Under the pieces are notes generated by a model. The model was not told the origin of the DNA. It saw nothing but the letters and a program-made list of their open reading frames with translations, and made no database searches. The translations under genes and the position numbers were made by a program. DNA of 64,000 bases, from assembly GCA_964428345.1 (NCBI GenBank), contig CAYRYD010000001.1:1-64000 (forward strand). The letters run 5' to 3'. This document shows positions 25,949 to 35,390 of this stretch, in pieces. The stretch's first letter is position 1, and each line of letters starts with the position of its first letter. The DNA is from JABDMH01 sp964428345 (lineage in GTDB: Bacteria > Bacteroidota > Bacteroidia > Chitinophagales > Saprospiraceae).

Positions 25949-28900
25949 CTAATTTACCTGCTTCAGAATTTTTACAGGGCCCTGCAGACCGGAGCCTTGG
26001 AGGGGATCTCCCGGACGATAGGGATTCTCGGCCGCCCAGGTAATCCTTTCTTCTTCCGTAAGACCCCGGTCACCGATCAGCCGGTTCACCCAGGTATTGG
26101 TCACTTCGATCTCCAGCAATTGCTGGCTACCCGTCAGTTCACTGGTGATCTCGATCCTGGCAGGTTCGGTCCAGACCCCTCCAATGGCCTTTTTATCGAT
26201 AAAAACCCTGGCCAAGTGCGACACCTTGCCCAGCGAAAGATAATAACGCTCCCCTTCAACCGGTTCTTCCAGATGGATCGTCCTGGCGTACACGGCCGGA
26301 CCCGAATAGAATCTGATCTGCTCATTTTCATGCGTGGACCAGTCGACCAATTGCCTGAACTCCGCCGGTTCCTGCGGGCCTTTGAGTTCCGGATCAAAGC
26401 GGACCTGCCACGATCCGCTGAGGTCGGCTACTTCTTCATAATCAGGGAAATTCCTTCCTGTCCGGTGCCTTTGTGGTTTGTCCGAAAAGACCAGATAGTA
26501 GCTTTCTCCCGGATCAAACCGAAGGGGAACGCTGGTCCGGCGAACATCGGAGGTAAATTCAGGGAGCAGGCGTTGTTCACCCGTTACCGCATCCCACAAT
26601 TCCGGCTGTTTGTCATATACCCTGAAATCGGCCATGAGCTCCTTTACCTGGTTGCTCTGATTGCTCAGGAAATACAATTCGATACCACCTTTCCGGCGAT
26701 GGATCCATAAAATGGAATCCGGGTCGGACAAGATGATATCCGGAGTTACTTGCAACGACATCATGGCCTCCGCAAGGTTTCCAGGGGGTAAGATGTTGCC
26801 TTTCCCAAATGAACGGATCGTGCCTCCATCCCAATGTTCTCCCCACATTTCCTCCGCCAAAGACCGGACGAGGTCATCACTTTCCGGATAGCCGGCCATC
26901 GAGGGAGATCGTTGAGGAGGAACACCCATAATATTAGCGCCATCCGCCACCAGTTGTCTGATTTTCTGGAGAAGTACCGGCGACATCGTCTCCAGGGGAG
27001 GAAGGACCATCAGGGCATACGACATGCCTTTGGGTAAAGTCAGCCGGTGATTCTCCACGTAGAGATCCTGCAAAATCACCTCGGCATTGATGTAATCAAA
27101 AGAATATCCGGGTGGTACCGGTGGCTCCTGAATTCCGGTCATCAGGGGAGCACCCTCCCCGATGAAGAAGCAAATGTCTGCCTGATAATTTCCCTGCTGC
27201 AATAACAGGTGGTTGCGTCTCAGATAATCGATCCAGGCCTTTGCTTTGGGGAACCAGGTATTTTGCCGGTTAAATTCCACCCCAAACCAGGCGTTGATGC
27301 CGGGAAAAGTGTCGTTATAGGGTTGCTGAATATACACATGCAGCACCTGGTGATTGACACCCTGCGCAAAGCTCCAGTCTCCCCTTCGGCGCAATTGCCC
27401 CGGGGATCGGGAAAAGTGCTTTCGTGCGGCGGTGTACGATTCGGCAAAGACCTGGGTTTTTCCATAGATATGACTGGCAGAAGCCGCTGCCCGGCATTCG
27501 ATGGTACCCAGATCATCTTCGATCCAAAATTCGCCGGATACCAGGTCAGCCTGGCCTCCATATTGGAGAAATTCTCCCGGGAATCCCCAGTGTCCGTAAT
27601 TTTCCACCCATAGTTTCAGGCCATTTTCCCGGGCCTTTTCATGCAAACCACCCACGTACTCATAACTGATCTGATCGGCGACCAGTCTGCGTAGATCCCA
27701 TAAAAACCGGTCTGAAAGATCTGCACTTCCAACGATCGTTCCTGTTATTACCGGAAGCCAGGGCAGCGGGTCATAGCCATACTTTACTTTGAAGGTTTCA
27801 CGAAGGTCGTCGGTCCAGTTTTGTGAACCGGTTTCATAACTGTCAATGACCAGGTATTTAAAAGCCTTTTTTTCCTCAGGATCAAGCTGCCGGATCAACG
27901 GACCAAGGTACGTGTCAAAATGATCCTGAACATAGCGCCTTTGCATTTTGTCGACATCGAGTCCGAGCCCTTCGGCGGAAACCGGTGCATTGGTCACACC
28001 CGTGGGCTTCATACTGTATGAGTGCAGGTTCCACCTCCCGGGAGGAACCTCCCACACCAGGGTACCGTCATCCTGCACCTTTCCGGTAAGATCCATCACC
28101 CGGGATGGATCCGGATGACCGGCAGTATCGGTATACGCTTCCTGTTGCGGCCATTGATAATCATGCCAGGCAGGAGTTGGGAGCTGATGCATCTTACCCA
28201 GTTGTTTTTCGACAAAATCTTCCAGGCGGGACAGGGACGAAAACCCGATCTCCGCCAGACCTCCCCCTCTTTTCACATCCGTAAACCAGACTTTCTTCTG
28301 ATTTAATCCGGAAAATTGGAGCCGCCATTTTCGGGAAGTTGAAGCAGGAAAGGACCGGACGACCGGACCATAAGTCATTGGGCCCACGGTCAGCATGGCA
28401 TTGGTTCGGTCAATACTACCTTTGCTAACCGGCCGGTAAGCGTCATCTTCCCAGGCCAGTAGTTCAAAATCAACCGAGAATGGTTCTTCGGCCGGATGGA
28501 GAGTCACGCTCCGGAACGTCTGTGATTCGAAAAATTCAATATCGATGGTCAGGGGTTCTTCCTCCATCTCATCCACCGGAAACCGGACGGAGGTGCTGCG
28601 GTCATCATCAAACAAGTCAGGGAGATCCGCTTGCGCAGTGCGGGCGGACCAGGTAACTGAAGCGATATCCGGCACCTTTGTATCGTCTGCCGGCCAGGCG
28701 ATCCAGGCTACCAGCTGGCTGGTGGAATCTCCTCCTCCTACAAGCCTCCTTATAACGCCAGGGCCCTCGACGACCTCAGTATGGGAAACAAGGTAACGCA
28801 TCGATTTGCGGTGATCAATCCAGGGTCCGCCGGATTGGACCCAGCCCGGACCATTGAAGATACCGATGTCTACCCCCAACCGGTTGCCTTCAGCCAGGGC

Positions 28901-29224
28901 AAACCGGAGATGATCGTACCATCCATCGCTTAAAACCGGAACCTTGCCCCGGGTAATTTCAGGAAGGAAAATATTGCCGATCAGGGCTGCGCCAATGCCC
29001 AGTTCCGCCATCATTTCCAGGTCTCTGGTGATGCCCTCCCGGGAAATGTGGTCACTGATCCAATACCAGTATACCCAGGGTTTGGTTGAGTCGGGAGGAT
29101 TCACAAACGCCTCTTTCAGTTCCTGGTATCCGGAGGTTGGTTCTCTCCTATCCCGGCAGCCGGTAAACAAAAGAGTCCCGGTTATCGACCAAAAAATCCA
29201 AATCCTCCAGGGAAAATCACTCAT
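25949..29224 (-). CDS. Lipoprotein glycoside hydrolase, GH106-type alpha-L-rhamnosidase family
   Basis: About 1091 residues from ATG 29224 (MSDFPWRIWIFWSITGTLLF), giving a lipoprotein signal with lipobox LFTGC; upstream in-frame Met codons would bury it. KPWVYWYWISDHISREGITR and LGVDIGIFNGPGWVQSGGPW are the N-terminal landmarks of GH106 and related large rhamnosidases, with FKVKYGYDPLPWLPV and the LWVENYGHWGFPGEFLQYGG block in the catalytic core. The C-terminal ~200 residues form a galactose-binding-like beta domain (LEIEVTNTWVNRLIGDRGL). It should cleave terminal alpha-L-rhamnose from plant- or alga-type polysaccharides at the cell surface or periplasm. It is a single gene, with no SusCD pair visible. 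Confidence 0.84.
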   Translation of the reverse strand: MSDFPWRIWIFWSITGTLLFTGCRDRREPTSGYQELKEAFVNPPDSTKPWVYWYWISDHISREGITRDLEMMAELGIGAALIGNIFLPEITRGKVPVLSDGWYDHLRFALAEGNRLGVDIGIFNGPGWVQSGGPWIDHRKSMRYLVSHTEVVEGPGVIRRLVGGGDSTSQLVAWIAWPADDTKVPDIASVTWSARTAQADLPDLFDDDRSTSVRFPVDEMEEEPLTIDIEFFESQTFRSVTLHPAEEPFSVDFELLAWEDDAYRPVSKGSIDRTNAMLTVGPMTYGPVVRSFPASTSRKWRLQFSGLNQKKVWFTDVKRGGGLAEIGFSSLSRLEDFVEKQLGKMHQLPTPAWHDYQWPQQEAYTDTAGHPDPSRVMDLTGKVQDDGTLVWEVPPGRWNLHSYSMKPTGVTNAPVSAEGLGLDVDKMQRRYVQDHFDTYLGPLIRQLDPEEKKAFKYLVIDSYETGSQNWTDDLRETFKVKYGYDPLPWLPVITGTIVGSADLSDRFLWDLRRLVADQISYEYVGGLHEKARENGLKLWVENYGHWGFPGEFLQYGGQADLVSGEFWIEDDLGTIECRAAASASHIYGKTQVFAESYTAARKHFSRSPGQLRRRGDWSFAQGVNHQVLHVYIQQPYNDTFPGINAWFGVEFNRQNTWFPKAKAWIDYLRRNHLLLQQGNYQADICFFIGEGAPLMTGIQEPPVPPGYSFDYINAEVILQDLYVENHRLTLPKGMSYALMVLPPLETMSPVLLQKIRQLVADGANIMGVPPQRSPSMAGYPESDDLVRSLAEEMWGEHWDGGTIRSFGKGNILPPGNLAEAMMSLQVTPDIILSDPDSILWIHRRKGGIELYFLSNQSNQVKELMADFRVYDKQPELWDAVTGEQRLLPEFTSDVRRTSVPLRFDPGESYYLVFSDKPQRHRTGRNFPDYEEVADLSGSWQVRFDPELKGPQEPAEFRQLVDWSTHENEQIRFYSGPAVYARTIHLEEPVEGERYYLSLGKVSHLARVFIDKKAIGGVWTEPARIEITSELTGSQQLLEIEVTNTWVNRLIGDRGLTEEERITWAAENPYRPGDPLQGSGLQGPVKILKQVN

Positions 29225-29383
29225 AAATTTCCAAGACATCCAGTTCAGAAGACAATAACCCTGTACTGCAGAGCAGCTGTACACAGCAATGATACATTTT
29301 ATTTTATTTCCATGGAAATCCAGGTCATCAATGTTGATTTTTTCAGATCTTTTGGAATTCTTTGACGATAGCCTTACCAGTCC

Positions 29384-29959
29384 ATGAAAAAATCAACACT
29401 GATCAAACTTCACTTATACTGTGGTCTATTCACATGTTTCTACATACTGGCTTTTGGCATCAGTTCGATCATTTTGAATCATAAAATCGAGGTGGAAAAC
29501 AAAACGGTTAGAAGTATCCGGAACCAATCGGTAAAGGTCGAGCCCTCACTCAGCGATGTCGAGCTGGCAGAAGATGTGAGAAATCAACTGGGCATGATGG
29601 GCTGGCTTCCACCTTGGGAATTCCGGAAAGACAGCAATTTGTTTCAATTTGTGGTAACCCACCTTGCAAAAACCAGTCAACTGAATTTAGATTTAAATTC
29701 CGGCGAGGTGAAAATTTCAGAAATTCCCAAAGGATTTATCGCGGTATTGCATGGCATGCATTTTTTCAACGGCCGGATTCCCAATGCACCCTTTTTTCTA
29801 AAAACCTTTATAGTCTACCAGTGGCTCGGTTTGTTGGTGCTTTTTATATCGATGGTGCTGGGTATCTGGCTGTGGTTAAAATTCAATTATAAAACCTGGG
29901 AAATGTTCTTTTTTGGTGGTTTATTTTTTGTCACCGTACTGTTAATGATCCTCTTATGA
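29384..29959 (+). CDS. PepSY-associated membrane protein (half 1)
   Basis: 191 residues. The N-terminal helix begins KSTLIKLHLYCGLFTCFYIL and ends near residue 32; LHGMHFFNGRIPNAPFF and a helix pair at the C-terminus (about residues 143-165 and 172-190) complete the PepSY_TM-like plan, with a ~100-residue extracytoplasmic part between. Such proteins usually consist of a single four-helix chain; here the plan is covered by two neighbouring genes. The stop overlaps the next start by ATGA. PepSY_TM proteins often accompany iron uptake or metal reduction, but nothing adjacent shows that here. Confidence 0.72.
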   Translation: MKKSTLIKLHLYCGLFTCFYILAFGISSIILNHKIEVENKTVRSIRNQSVKVEPSLSDVELAEDVRNQLGMMGWLPPWEFRKDSNLFQFVVTHLAKTSQLNLDLNSGEVKISEIPKGFIAVLHGMHFFNGRIPNAPFFLKTFIVYQWLGLLVLFISMVLGIWLWLKFNYKTWEMFFFGGLFFVTVLLMILL

Positions 29960-30534
29960 AAATCAACTATCCACTGATTAAAAAAATCCACCTCTATGCC
30001 TGTCTGTCGACTGTAGCCATTCTTCTGATGTTTATCGTGACCAGTTACCAGATGATCCACCATGACTGGTTTGACCATACCCCGCAGAAAGAAACCATCC
30101 TCGCCAGTCTTACACCCGGTCTTTCGCCGGAAAATGCCTGGCCTTCCCTGATTACCGGGCAGCAGATCAAAGGTCGTTTGGTACGGGAGAACACCAATAA
30201 AGACGGTCATCCGGTCAGGGAGTATGCCAGTGCCGGCGGCTCCACCAGGATCACGTTACTGCAAGACGTAAATCAGGCGGAAATTATCCGGACTACCAGG
30301 GGCACCGTCGATGCCATTGCAGGCATCCACCGGATAAGAGGCTACGGTGGACCGTTGAAATATAATTTATATGCCCTGTTTCTGGACCTTGTCGGTATCA
30401 GCCTGATCGTCTTTACGGTCACCGGCATCATCATGTGGTTTAAACTCTTAAAAAATCACCGGATTGCCTGGATTATTTTCGTCAGTGGATTTTTATATTT
30501 CGCACTGACCATGGCGATGTTGATTTATTGGTAA
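29956..30534 (+). CDS. PepSY-associated membrane protein (half 2)
   Basis: 192 residues, same layout as its upstream neighbour: first helix in KIHLYACLSTVAILLMFIV, an extracytoplasmic domain with a GIHRIRGYGGPLKYNLYALF block equivalent to LHGMHFFNGRI of the neighbour, then two C-terminal helices (about residues 137-157 and 165-190). The two proteins look like diverged paralogues from a duplication and probably form a heterodimer. The ATGA overlap indicates coupled translation. Function is unknown beyond membrane location. Confidence 0.72.
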   Translation: MKINYPLIKKIHLYACLSTVAILLMFIVTSYQMIHHDWFDHTPQKETILASLTPGLSPENAWPSLITGQQIKGRLVRENTNKDGHPVREYASAGGSTRITLLQDVNQAEIIRTTRGTVDAIAGIHRIRGYGGPLKYNLYALFLDLVGISLIVFTVTGIIMWFKLLKNHRIAWIIFVSGFLYFALTMAMLIYW

Positions 30535-30672
30535 TTATTCAATCAAGGTTTCGATGATAGTGATCACCAATTAACCATTGGATTAGGTTGTGAACAATGA
30601 ATAAACGCAGCTATATTCTAAGTTCTAAAATCACTATCAAAACATTCTGGCCGAAAAATTCCAACCCGGTGT

Positions 30673-32565
30673 TTAGTGTCGCTCTCTTTTAACTGGTAAA
30701 ACAATCTTCGACGGATAATCCCGGGAATGATGTATTTTATTATGAGCAATCAGTCCATCCTTTTCGTCAAAGTCATTACCACCCGTATTCAGATTGCGGG
30801 CAAAGCGAGGAAAGTTGCTGCTGGAGACTTCAATTCGTATCCGGTGCCCTTTATCAAAATAATTACTCGTTGACATCGGAGAAAGATCGAGGCGGTAAAT
30901 TGCATCCGGTTCCATCCATACCTCCTGTTCATACCCTTCCCGGTATCTGGCTCTTTGAATGGTTTCATCCAGATTGTAAGCTTTGCCATCGGGATAAACA
31001 TCGATCAGTTTTATGGTAAAATCGGTATCTTTTACATCGCTGGAGACGTATAGGGTGCTTTCAATAAATCCACTCACCTCAATACCCTCTGTCAGAGGAT
31101 CGGAGGTATACACTAAAATATCGGCCCTTAATTCCATTTCCTGCTGATCAAAGGCACCACCCCGGACGGCATTACCCGTACAACAGACATTACCTCCGTG
31201 TGAGGTCACGGGATTCATCGGATCGTAGGTAAAACTATCCGGCATATCTTTGGTCGAAGGATGGGCAGACAGCTTACCATCACCATTCCGGGTATTTGCC
31301 CGACCGTTGCTATTCAAGTAATATGTCACCATTTCGACCTCTTCGGGTGGCCAGCTACCGGATGTCTGCCATCGATTAAGGCCCATCGTATAATATTGAA
31401 CTTTGGGCAGGTTTCGTACAAACTCACCATCTCTGTCTTTCAGCCAATGGTCAAACCATCCATAAATCAGACTGTCATAATTCAGCCGGGCATCTCCGAC
31501 ATTACGCTCTCCTACAACCGTCTCTTCCGTTGCCTGCTTGTACTGGCAGTGCAGCGTGGGTGCAATGACCACATATTGATTTTCCCGGACCTCCGGATCC
31601 GAAGCTTGTTCCCGTATGTGATTAAATAAAGCCAGATTCGGACTAACCGAGACATCATACCAGGAAACGAACCAAAACCCTGGCACGCCGAATGGCATGT
31701 CATCATGATATAAGCCTCCGTTATACCAACCTGGATCATTGGGTTTCCTTACGATCATCCGGTCGAAGATCTCCACTTTACCCTGCACATTCTTCAGGAT
31801 ATCTTTTACCGGCAAATGTGACAAAGCCTGCGACATGTCTACCGGTGGATTTTCAGGAGCCAGGTCGTAATACCGGGAGATACGAATGAGATCTTCCTGA
31901 CTGGCTCCAGCAGGAATGCGGGGTTTAAATCTATCGTGCTCAACCCCATAGAGCCAGGCGGTAAACAACATCTGGTGTACTCCGCCCCGGTACCAGTTTC
32001 CCTGCTCATAATACTGTCCTACCCTGCCAATGCCTGCACCATAAGCCATCGGTACCATGGCGGCATGCGACGGGTGATCCAGGGCTGCAACGGCCATCTG
32101 CCATTCGGCGGTCGATGAACATCCAAAAGTGCCAATTTTTCCATTGCACCAGTTCTGACTTTTTAACCAGGAAAAGGCATCGTAACCATCGGTTAGGGGC
32201 ACCCCCAGGATATCCCATTCACCCTCTGAAAAATATCGCCCCCGTTCATTTTGCACCACATAGGCATATCCCCTCTTCACCGCCTCCAGGGCCTGACTCA
32301 TAGTGCCTGTCCTCAATGCTCCATCACCCCATGAATTGAAATTATATGGTGTCCGGACAAAAATGACGGGGACTTTCTGACCTGTTTTTGGCCGGTAGAT
32401 ATCTGTGCATAGGCGGATACCATCGCGCATGGGCATCATCACCTTTTGATCGATGACGGCAATTTGTTCCAGTTGGTGCACAATATCGTCCTGAGCTGTC
32501 AGGAATATTGAAAATCCAACCATTGCGGTAATGGTCATTGACCGGAGCATTGAGATCTTTGTCAT
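30673..32565 (-). CDS. Secreted CocE/NonD-type alpha/beta hydrolase
   Basis: 630 residues with an N-terminal signal (SMTITAMVGFSIFLTAQ). The S15/CocE fold is shown by RDGIRLCTDIYRPKTGQKVP and VFVRTPYN-type strands, the nucleophile S150 in IGTFGCSSTAEWQ, and a C-terminal jelly-roll domain (VSGFIESTLYVSSDVKDTDF and GHRIRIEVSSSNFPRFARN). The family hydrolyses amides or esters, for example X-Pro dipeptides, cocaine or glutaryl-cephalosporins. It is exported, so a periplasmic peptidase or acylase role is likely. It is divergent from the ridA operon. The start could also be Met6 or Met10, giving a shorter signal. Confidence 0.86.
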   Translation of the reverse strand: MTKISMLRSMTITAMVGFSIFLTAQDDIVHQLEQIAVIDQKVMMPMRDGIRLCTDIYRPKTGQKVPVIFVRTPYNFNSWGDGALRTGTMSQALEAVKRGYAYVVQNERGRYFSEGEWDILGVPLTDGYDAFSWLKSQNWCNGKIGTFGCSSTAEWQMAVAALDHPSHAAMVPMAYGAGIGRVGQYYEQGNWYRGGVHQMLFTAWLYGVEHDRFKPRIPAGASQEDLIRISRYYDLAPENPPVDMSQALSHLPVKDILKNVQGKVEIFDRMIVRKPNDPGWYNGGLYHDDMPFGVPGFWFVSWYDVSVSPNLALFNHIREQASDPEVRENQYVVIAPTLHCQYKQATEETVVGERNVGDARLNYDSLIYGWFDHWLKDRDGEFVRNLPKVQYYTMGLNRWQTSGSWPPEEVEMVTYYLNSNGRANTRNGDGKLSAHPSTKDMPDSFTYDPMNPVTSHGGNVCCTGNAVRGGAFDQQEMELRADILVYTSDPLTEGIEVSGFIESTLYVSSDVKDTDFTIKLIDVYPDGKAYNLDETIQRARYREGYEQEVWMEPDAIYRLDLSPMSTSNYFDKGHRIRIEVSSSNFPRFARNLNTGGNDFDEKDGLIAHNKIHHSRDYPSKIVLPVKRERH

Positions 32566-32874
32566 AACTGATTTCGATATATCCGAAATATACAGGTCTC
32601 TCAGGAGAACTGTCAGCTTTTGCCGTAAGTATCTGAGGATAAAGGGATGACGCCAAACGGAACACCATTGTAAAATATTACCATCCTGATTGAAGTGCTT
32701 TCACATGCAAATGATCCTTCATGAATGGTAACCGGACGAGTTTGAGAACCGGGTACAGCAAATAGAAAAAGGTATCCGGTGATTAGATTTAAGGAAAAAC
32801 GGTAATTGTCTATATTTACCCACCGATGTGGCGTAAAATCAACCATTGCCAACATCGATTTTAAAACAGAACTT
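32566..32874. other. Divergent intergenic region upstream of ridA
   Basis: About 310 bp between the CocE-type hydrolase (minus) and ridA (plus). A tatattta box at 32811-32818, 57 bp before the ridA start, resembles the Bacteroidota -7 element TAnnTTTG, but I see no TTG at 19-21 bp upstream. No gene is visible. Confidence 0.4.
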
Positions 32875-33267
32875 ATGGAAAAAAAGAAAGTATCCCACCC
32901 CCTTCGTGATCCCGGTTTCAGTACCGGCGCTTATTCAGATGGAGTCATTTCAGGAGATCTCCTTTTTGTAAGCGGTCAGGCTTCGGTCGATTTTGCCACT
33001 TCAAAATTCGAGCTGGGTACGATAGAAGAAGAGACCCACCGGACCTTAAACAACATCAAACGTATCATCGAAGCAGCCGGAGCAAGCATGAATGATGTAT
33101 TGAAGTGCACGGTTCATCTCGCTGACATTAATGATTTTGCCAAATACAATGCGATCTACGACCAATACTTCACCGGAATCAAACCGGCCAGAACGACGGT
33201 TCAGTCGGTATTGGCCGAAGGGTTGAAAGTGGAGATAGACGCCATTGTCAGGATACCTAAAAGATAG
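32875..33267 (+). CDS. ridA: RidA-family enamine/imine deaminase
   Basis: 130 residues from ATG 32875 (MEKKKVSHPLRDPGFSTGAY). RidA proteins hydrolyse reactive 2-aminoacrylate and other enamine/imine products of PLP enzymes. The conserved GDLLFVSGQ, NVL-type KCTVHLADINDF and the substrate-binding Arg of GIKPARTTVQ (R106) are all present, as is the Glu of KVEIDAIVRIP. It forms the first gene of a tight operon with a PLP enzyme starting 5 bp after its stop, which makes a role in clearing that enzyme's by-products plausible. Confidence 0.93.
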   Translation: MEKKKVSHPLRDPGFSTGAYSDGVISGDLLFVSGQASVDFATSKFELGTIEEETHRTLNNIKRIIEAAGASMNDVLKCTVHLADINDFAKYNAIYDQYFTGIKPARTTVQSVLAEGLKVEIDAIVRIPKR

Positions 33268-33272
33268 ATTTC

Positions 33273-34379
33273 GTGCTGGGAAAACCCTATCAGATAGACA
33301 ATCTGGAAGAAATCGATTCGCCGGCCCTGGTGGTGTTTCCGGACATCATCGATGAAAATATCCAGCTGGCCATCTCGATGCTCCATACGGAAAGCGGAAC
33401 CCGGTTACGTCCGCATATTAAAACGGTGAAGACCACGGAAGTGGCACAAATGATGCTGGCCCGCGGCGTTGACCGGTTTAAGTGTAGTACGATTGCCGAA
33501 GCTGAAATGCTGGCCATGGCAGGGGCTCCAGATGTCCTGCTGGCTTATCAGCCCACACAAATTAAAGTCAACCGTTTGTCAGCATTGACCAAACGCTATC
33601 CGGACACCCGTTTTTCCTGTCTGGTTGACAACAAGGCTACTGCAGGGATGATCTCGGAAGAATTTGAAGGGAAACCGATCGATGTCTATTTCGATGTCAA
33701 TGTCGGGATGAACCGCACCGGACTCGACCCCGACCGGGCTGCCATCCTTTTTGATCAGATCAAGTCCCTGACCGGAATCCGGATCACCGGTCTCCATGCC
33801 TATGACGGGCACATCCGGGCCTCTGATCTCCAGGAACGGACTGCCCAGGCTGACGCCAGTTTTCAACAAGTGAGGGATCTTCAGGAAAAGCTAAGGTCGG
33901 ACTACCAAATCGAACTACGCATTGTCATGGGGGGGACGCCGACCTTCCCCATTCACAGTAAACGGGAAAATATCGATTGCAGTCCCGGGACCTTTGTCTT
34001 CTGGGATGCCGGATACGGGCAATCATTCCCGGACATGCATTTCAAATACGCCGCTGTGCTGATTACCCGCATTGTCTCGGTGATAGACGGCCAGACCTTA
34101 TGTCTTGATCTGGGCAGCAAGGCGGTCGCACCGGATCCGGCACTGCCCAGGGTGGTCTTTCCCGATCATCCGGAGGCGCAGGTAATGTCCCAATCCGAAG
34201 AGCATCTGGTGGTCAAGGTGCCCGATACAGTACCACACCAGCCAGGAGAAGTGTGGAAAGGCATTCCCATCCATATTTGTCCGACCGTCAATCTGTACGA
34301 CCAGCTCCTGGTCATCAGAGATAACCGGTGGTCAGACAGTTGGAACGTGGTGGCACGCAAAAGAAAGATCAACATCTGA
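33273..34379 (+). CDS. D-threonine aldolase/D-serine dehydratase-like PLP enzyme
   Basis: 368 residues with an alanine-racemase-like barrel. The PLP lysine is K50 in RLRPHIKTVKT, followed by the GVDRFKCSTIAEAEMLA block; a C-terminal beta domain contains IHICPTVNLYDQ, where His and Cys are the metal ligands of D-threonine aldolase and DSD1-type D-serine dehydratase. The start is GTG 33273, 5 bp after ridA. The reaction is cleavage or dehydration of a D-beta-hydroxy amino acid; the two activities cannot be separated by eye. It is followed 7 bp later by a dehydrogenase, supporting a catabolic pathway. Confidence 0.86.
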   Translation: MLGKPYQIDNLEEIDSPALVVFPDIIDENIQLAISMLHTESGTRLRPHIKTVKTTEVAQMMLARGVDRFKCSTIAEAEMLAMAGAPDVLLAYQPTQIKVNRLSALTKRYPDTRFSCLVDNKATAGMISEEFEGKPIDVYFDVNVGMNRTGLDPDRAAILFDQIKSLTGIRITGLHAYDGHIRASDLQERTAQADASFQQVRDLQEKLRSDYQIELRIVMGGTPTFPIHSKRENIDCSPGTFVFWDAGYGQSFPDMHFKYAAVLITRIVSVIDGQTLCLDLGSKAVAPDPALPRVVFPDHPEAQVMSQSEEHLVVKVPDTVPHQPGEVWKGIPIHICPTVNLYDQLLVIRDNRWSDSWNVVARKRKINI

Positions 34380-34386
34380 TCGACCG

Positions 34387-35355
34387 ATGGAAGAGGAAAA
34401 GCTGAAAATTGGTGTTGTGGGATTGGGATTGATGGGCAGCAGTATCGCCGCTGCCATGGTCCTGTTGGGGCACCGGGTCTACGGAGTGTCTCCGGTACCC
34501 AGTGCAATCGACCAGACTGCAGCTGAACGGATCCGGCGGCAGGTGACGCAGACGGTTGAAAGGGGTCTGGTCAGGGAAACGGTTGAAGATGTCCTGGAGA
34601 AACTCCACCTTTCCGACCGCTATTCATCACTGGCTGAGTGCGACCTGATCATTGAGAATGTCGTAGAAAATCTGGAGATCAAGCGCCAGGTCTTACAAAG
34701 CATTGAAGCTGCGGTTGGACCGGAGGCAATTATTACCACCAACACTTCAGCCATTCCCATCAACATCCTGCAGCAATCGCTGGAGAGAAGGCACCGGTTT
34801 CTGGGGATGCATTGGTCGGAACCTGCTTTTACCTCCCGGTTTATGGAAATCATCTGTGGCGACGAAACCGATCCCGCCCTGGGGGAGCAGCTGCAACAAC
34901 TGGCGGAAAGCTGGGGCAAGGAACCCACCCTGGTACGAAAGGACATCCGGGGATTTGTCACCAACCGCCTGATGTATGCCATGTACCGCGAAGCATTTTA
35001 CCTGGTGGAAAACGGTTATGCCAGCATGGAAGATCTGGACCGCGCCTGCCGGAACGATGCTGGTGTCTGGCTGGCCTTCTGTGGACCCTTCCGGTATATG
35101 GACCTTACCGGACTACAGGCCTATTACCATGTGATGAAAGATCTCCTCCCGGAACTGGACAACCGGACGACGGTGCCGGAGTTTGTAGAACGCATTGCCC
35201 GTGAAGGCGGAAATGGCATTTCCAACGGCCGGGGATTTTACCAGTACACTCCCGAAGAAGCCAGGGCGTGGGAAGAAGCCTTTGAGGCATTTTCCTTTGA
35301 GATGGAACGCCTGAAGGAAGAACATCCCCCCAAAGAGCTGAAGAAAGGAACCTGA
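34387..35355 (+). CDS. 3-hydroxyacyl-CoA dehydrogenase-family NAD-dependent enzyme
   Basis: 322 residues. KIGVVGLGLMGSSIAAAMVL is the N-terminal NAD-binding Rossmann motif; ECDLIIENVVENLEIKRQVL and AIITTNTSAIPIN give the family's Glu and Ser-rich core, and HRFLGMHWSEPAF contains the catalytic His-x-x-x-Pro region. The C-terminal helical domain (IRGFVTNRLMYAMYREAFYL) follows. In this gene context the substrate may be a small 3-hydroxy acid rather than an acyl-CoA, similar to hydroxy-acid or L-gulonate dehydrogenase relatives; that is inference. It is third in the operon. Confidence 0.85.
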   Translation: MEEEKLKIGVVGLGLMGSSIAAAMVLLGHRVYGVSPVPSAIDQTAAERIRRQVTQTVERGLVRETVEDVLEKLHLSDRYSSLAECDLIIENVVENLEIKRQVLQSIEAAVGPEAIITTNTSAIPINILQQSLERRHRFLGMHWSEPAFTSRFMEIICGDETDPALGEQLQQLAESWGKEPTLVRKDIRGFVTNRLMYAMYREAFYLVENGYASMEDLDRACRNDAGVWLAFCGPFRYMDLTGLQAYYHVMKDLLPELDNRTTVPEFVERIAREGGNGISNGRGFYQYTPEEARAWEEAFEAFSFEMERLKEEHPPKELKKGT

Positions 35356-35390
35356 ATTTAGTACTCAAATAATTTTGATTCATACCATAT

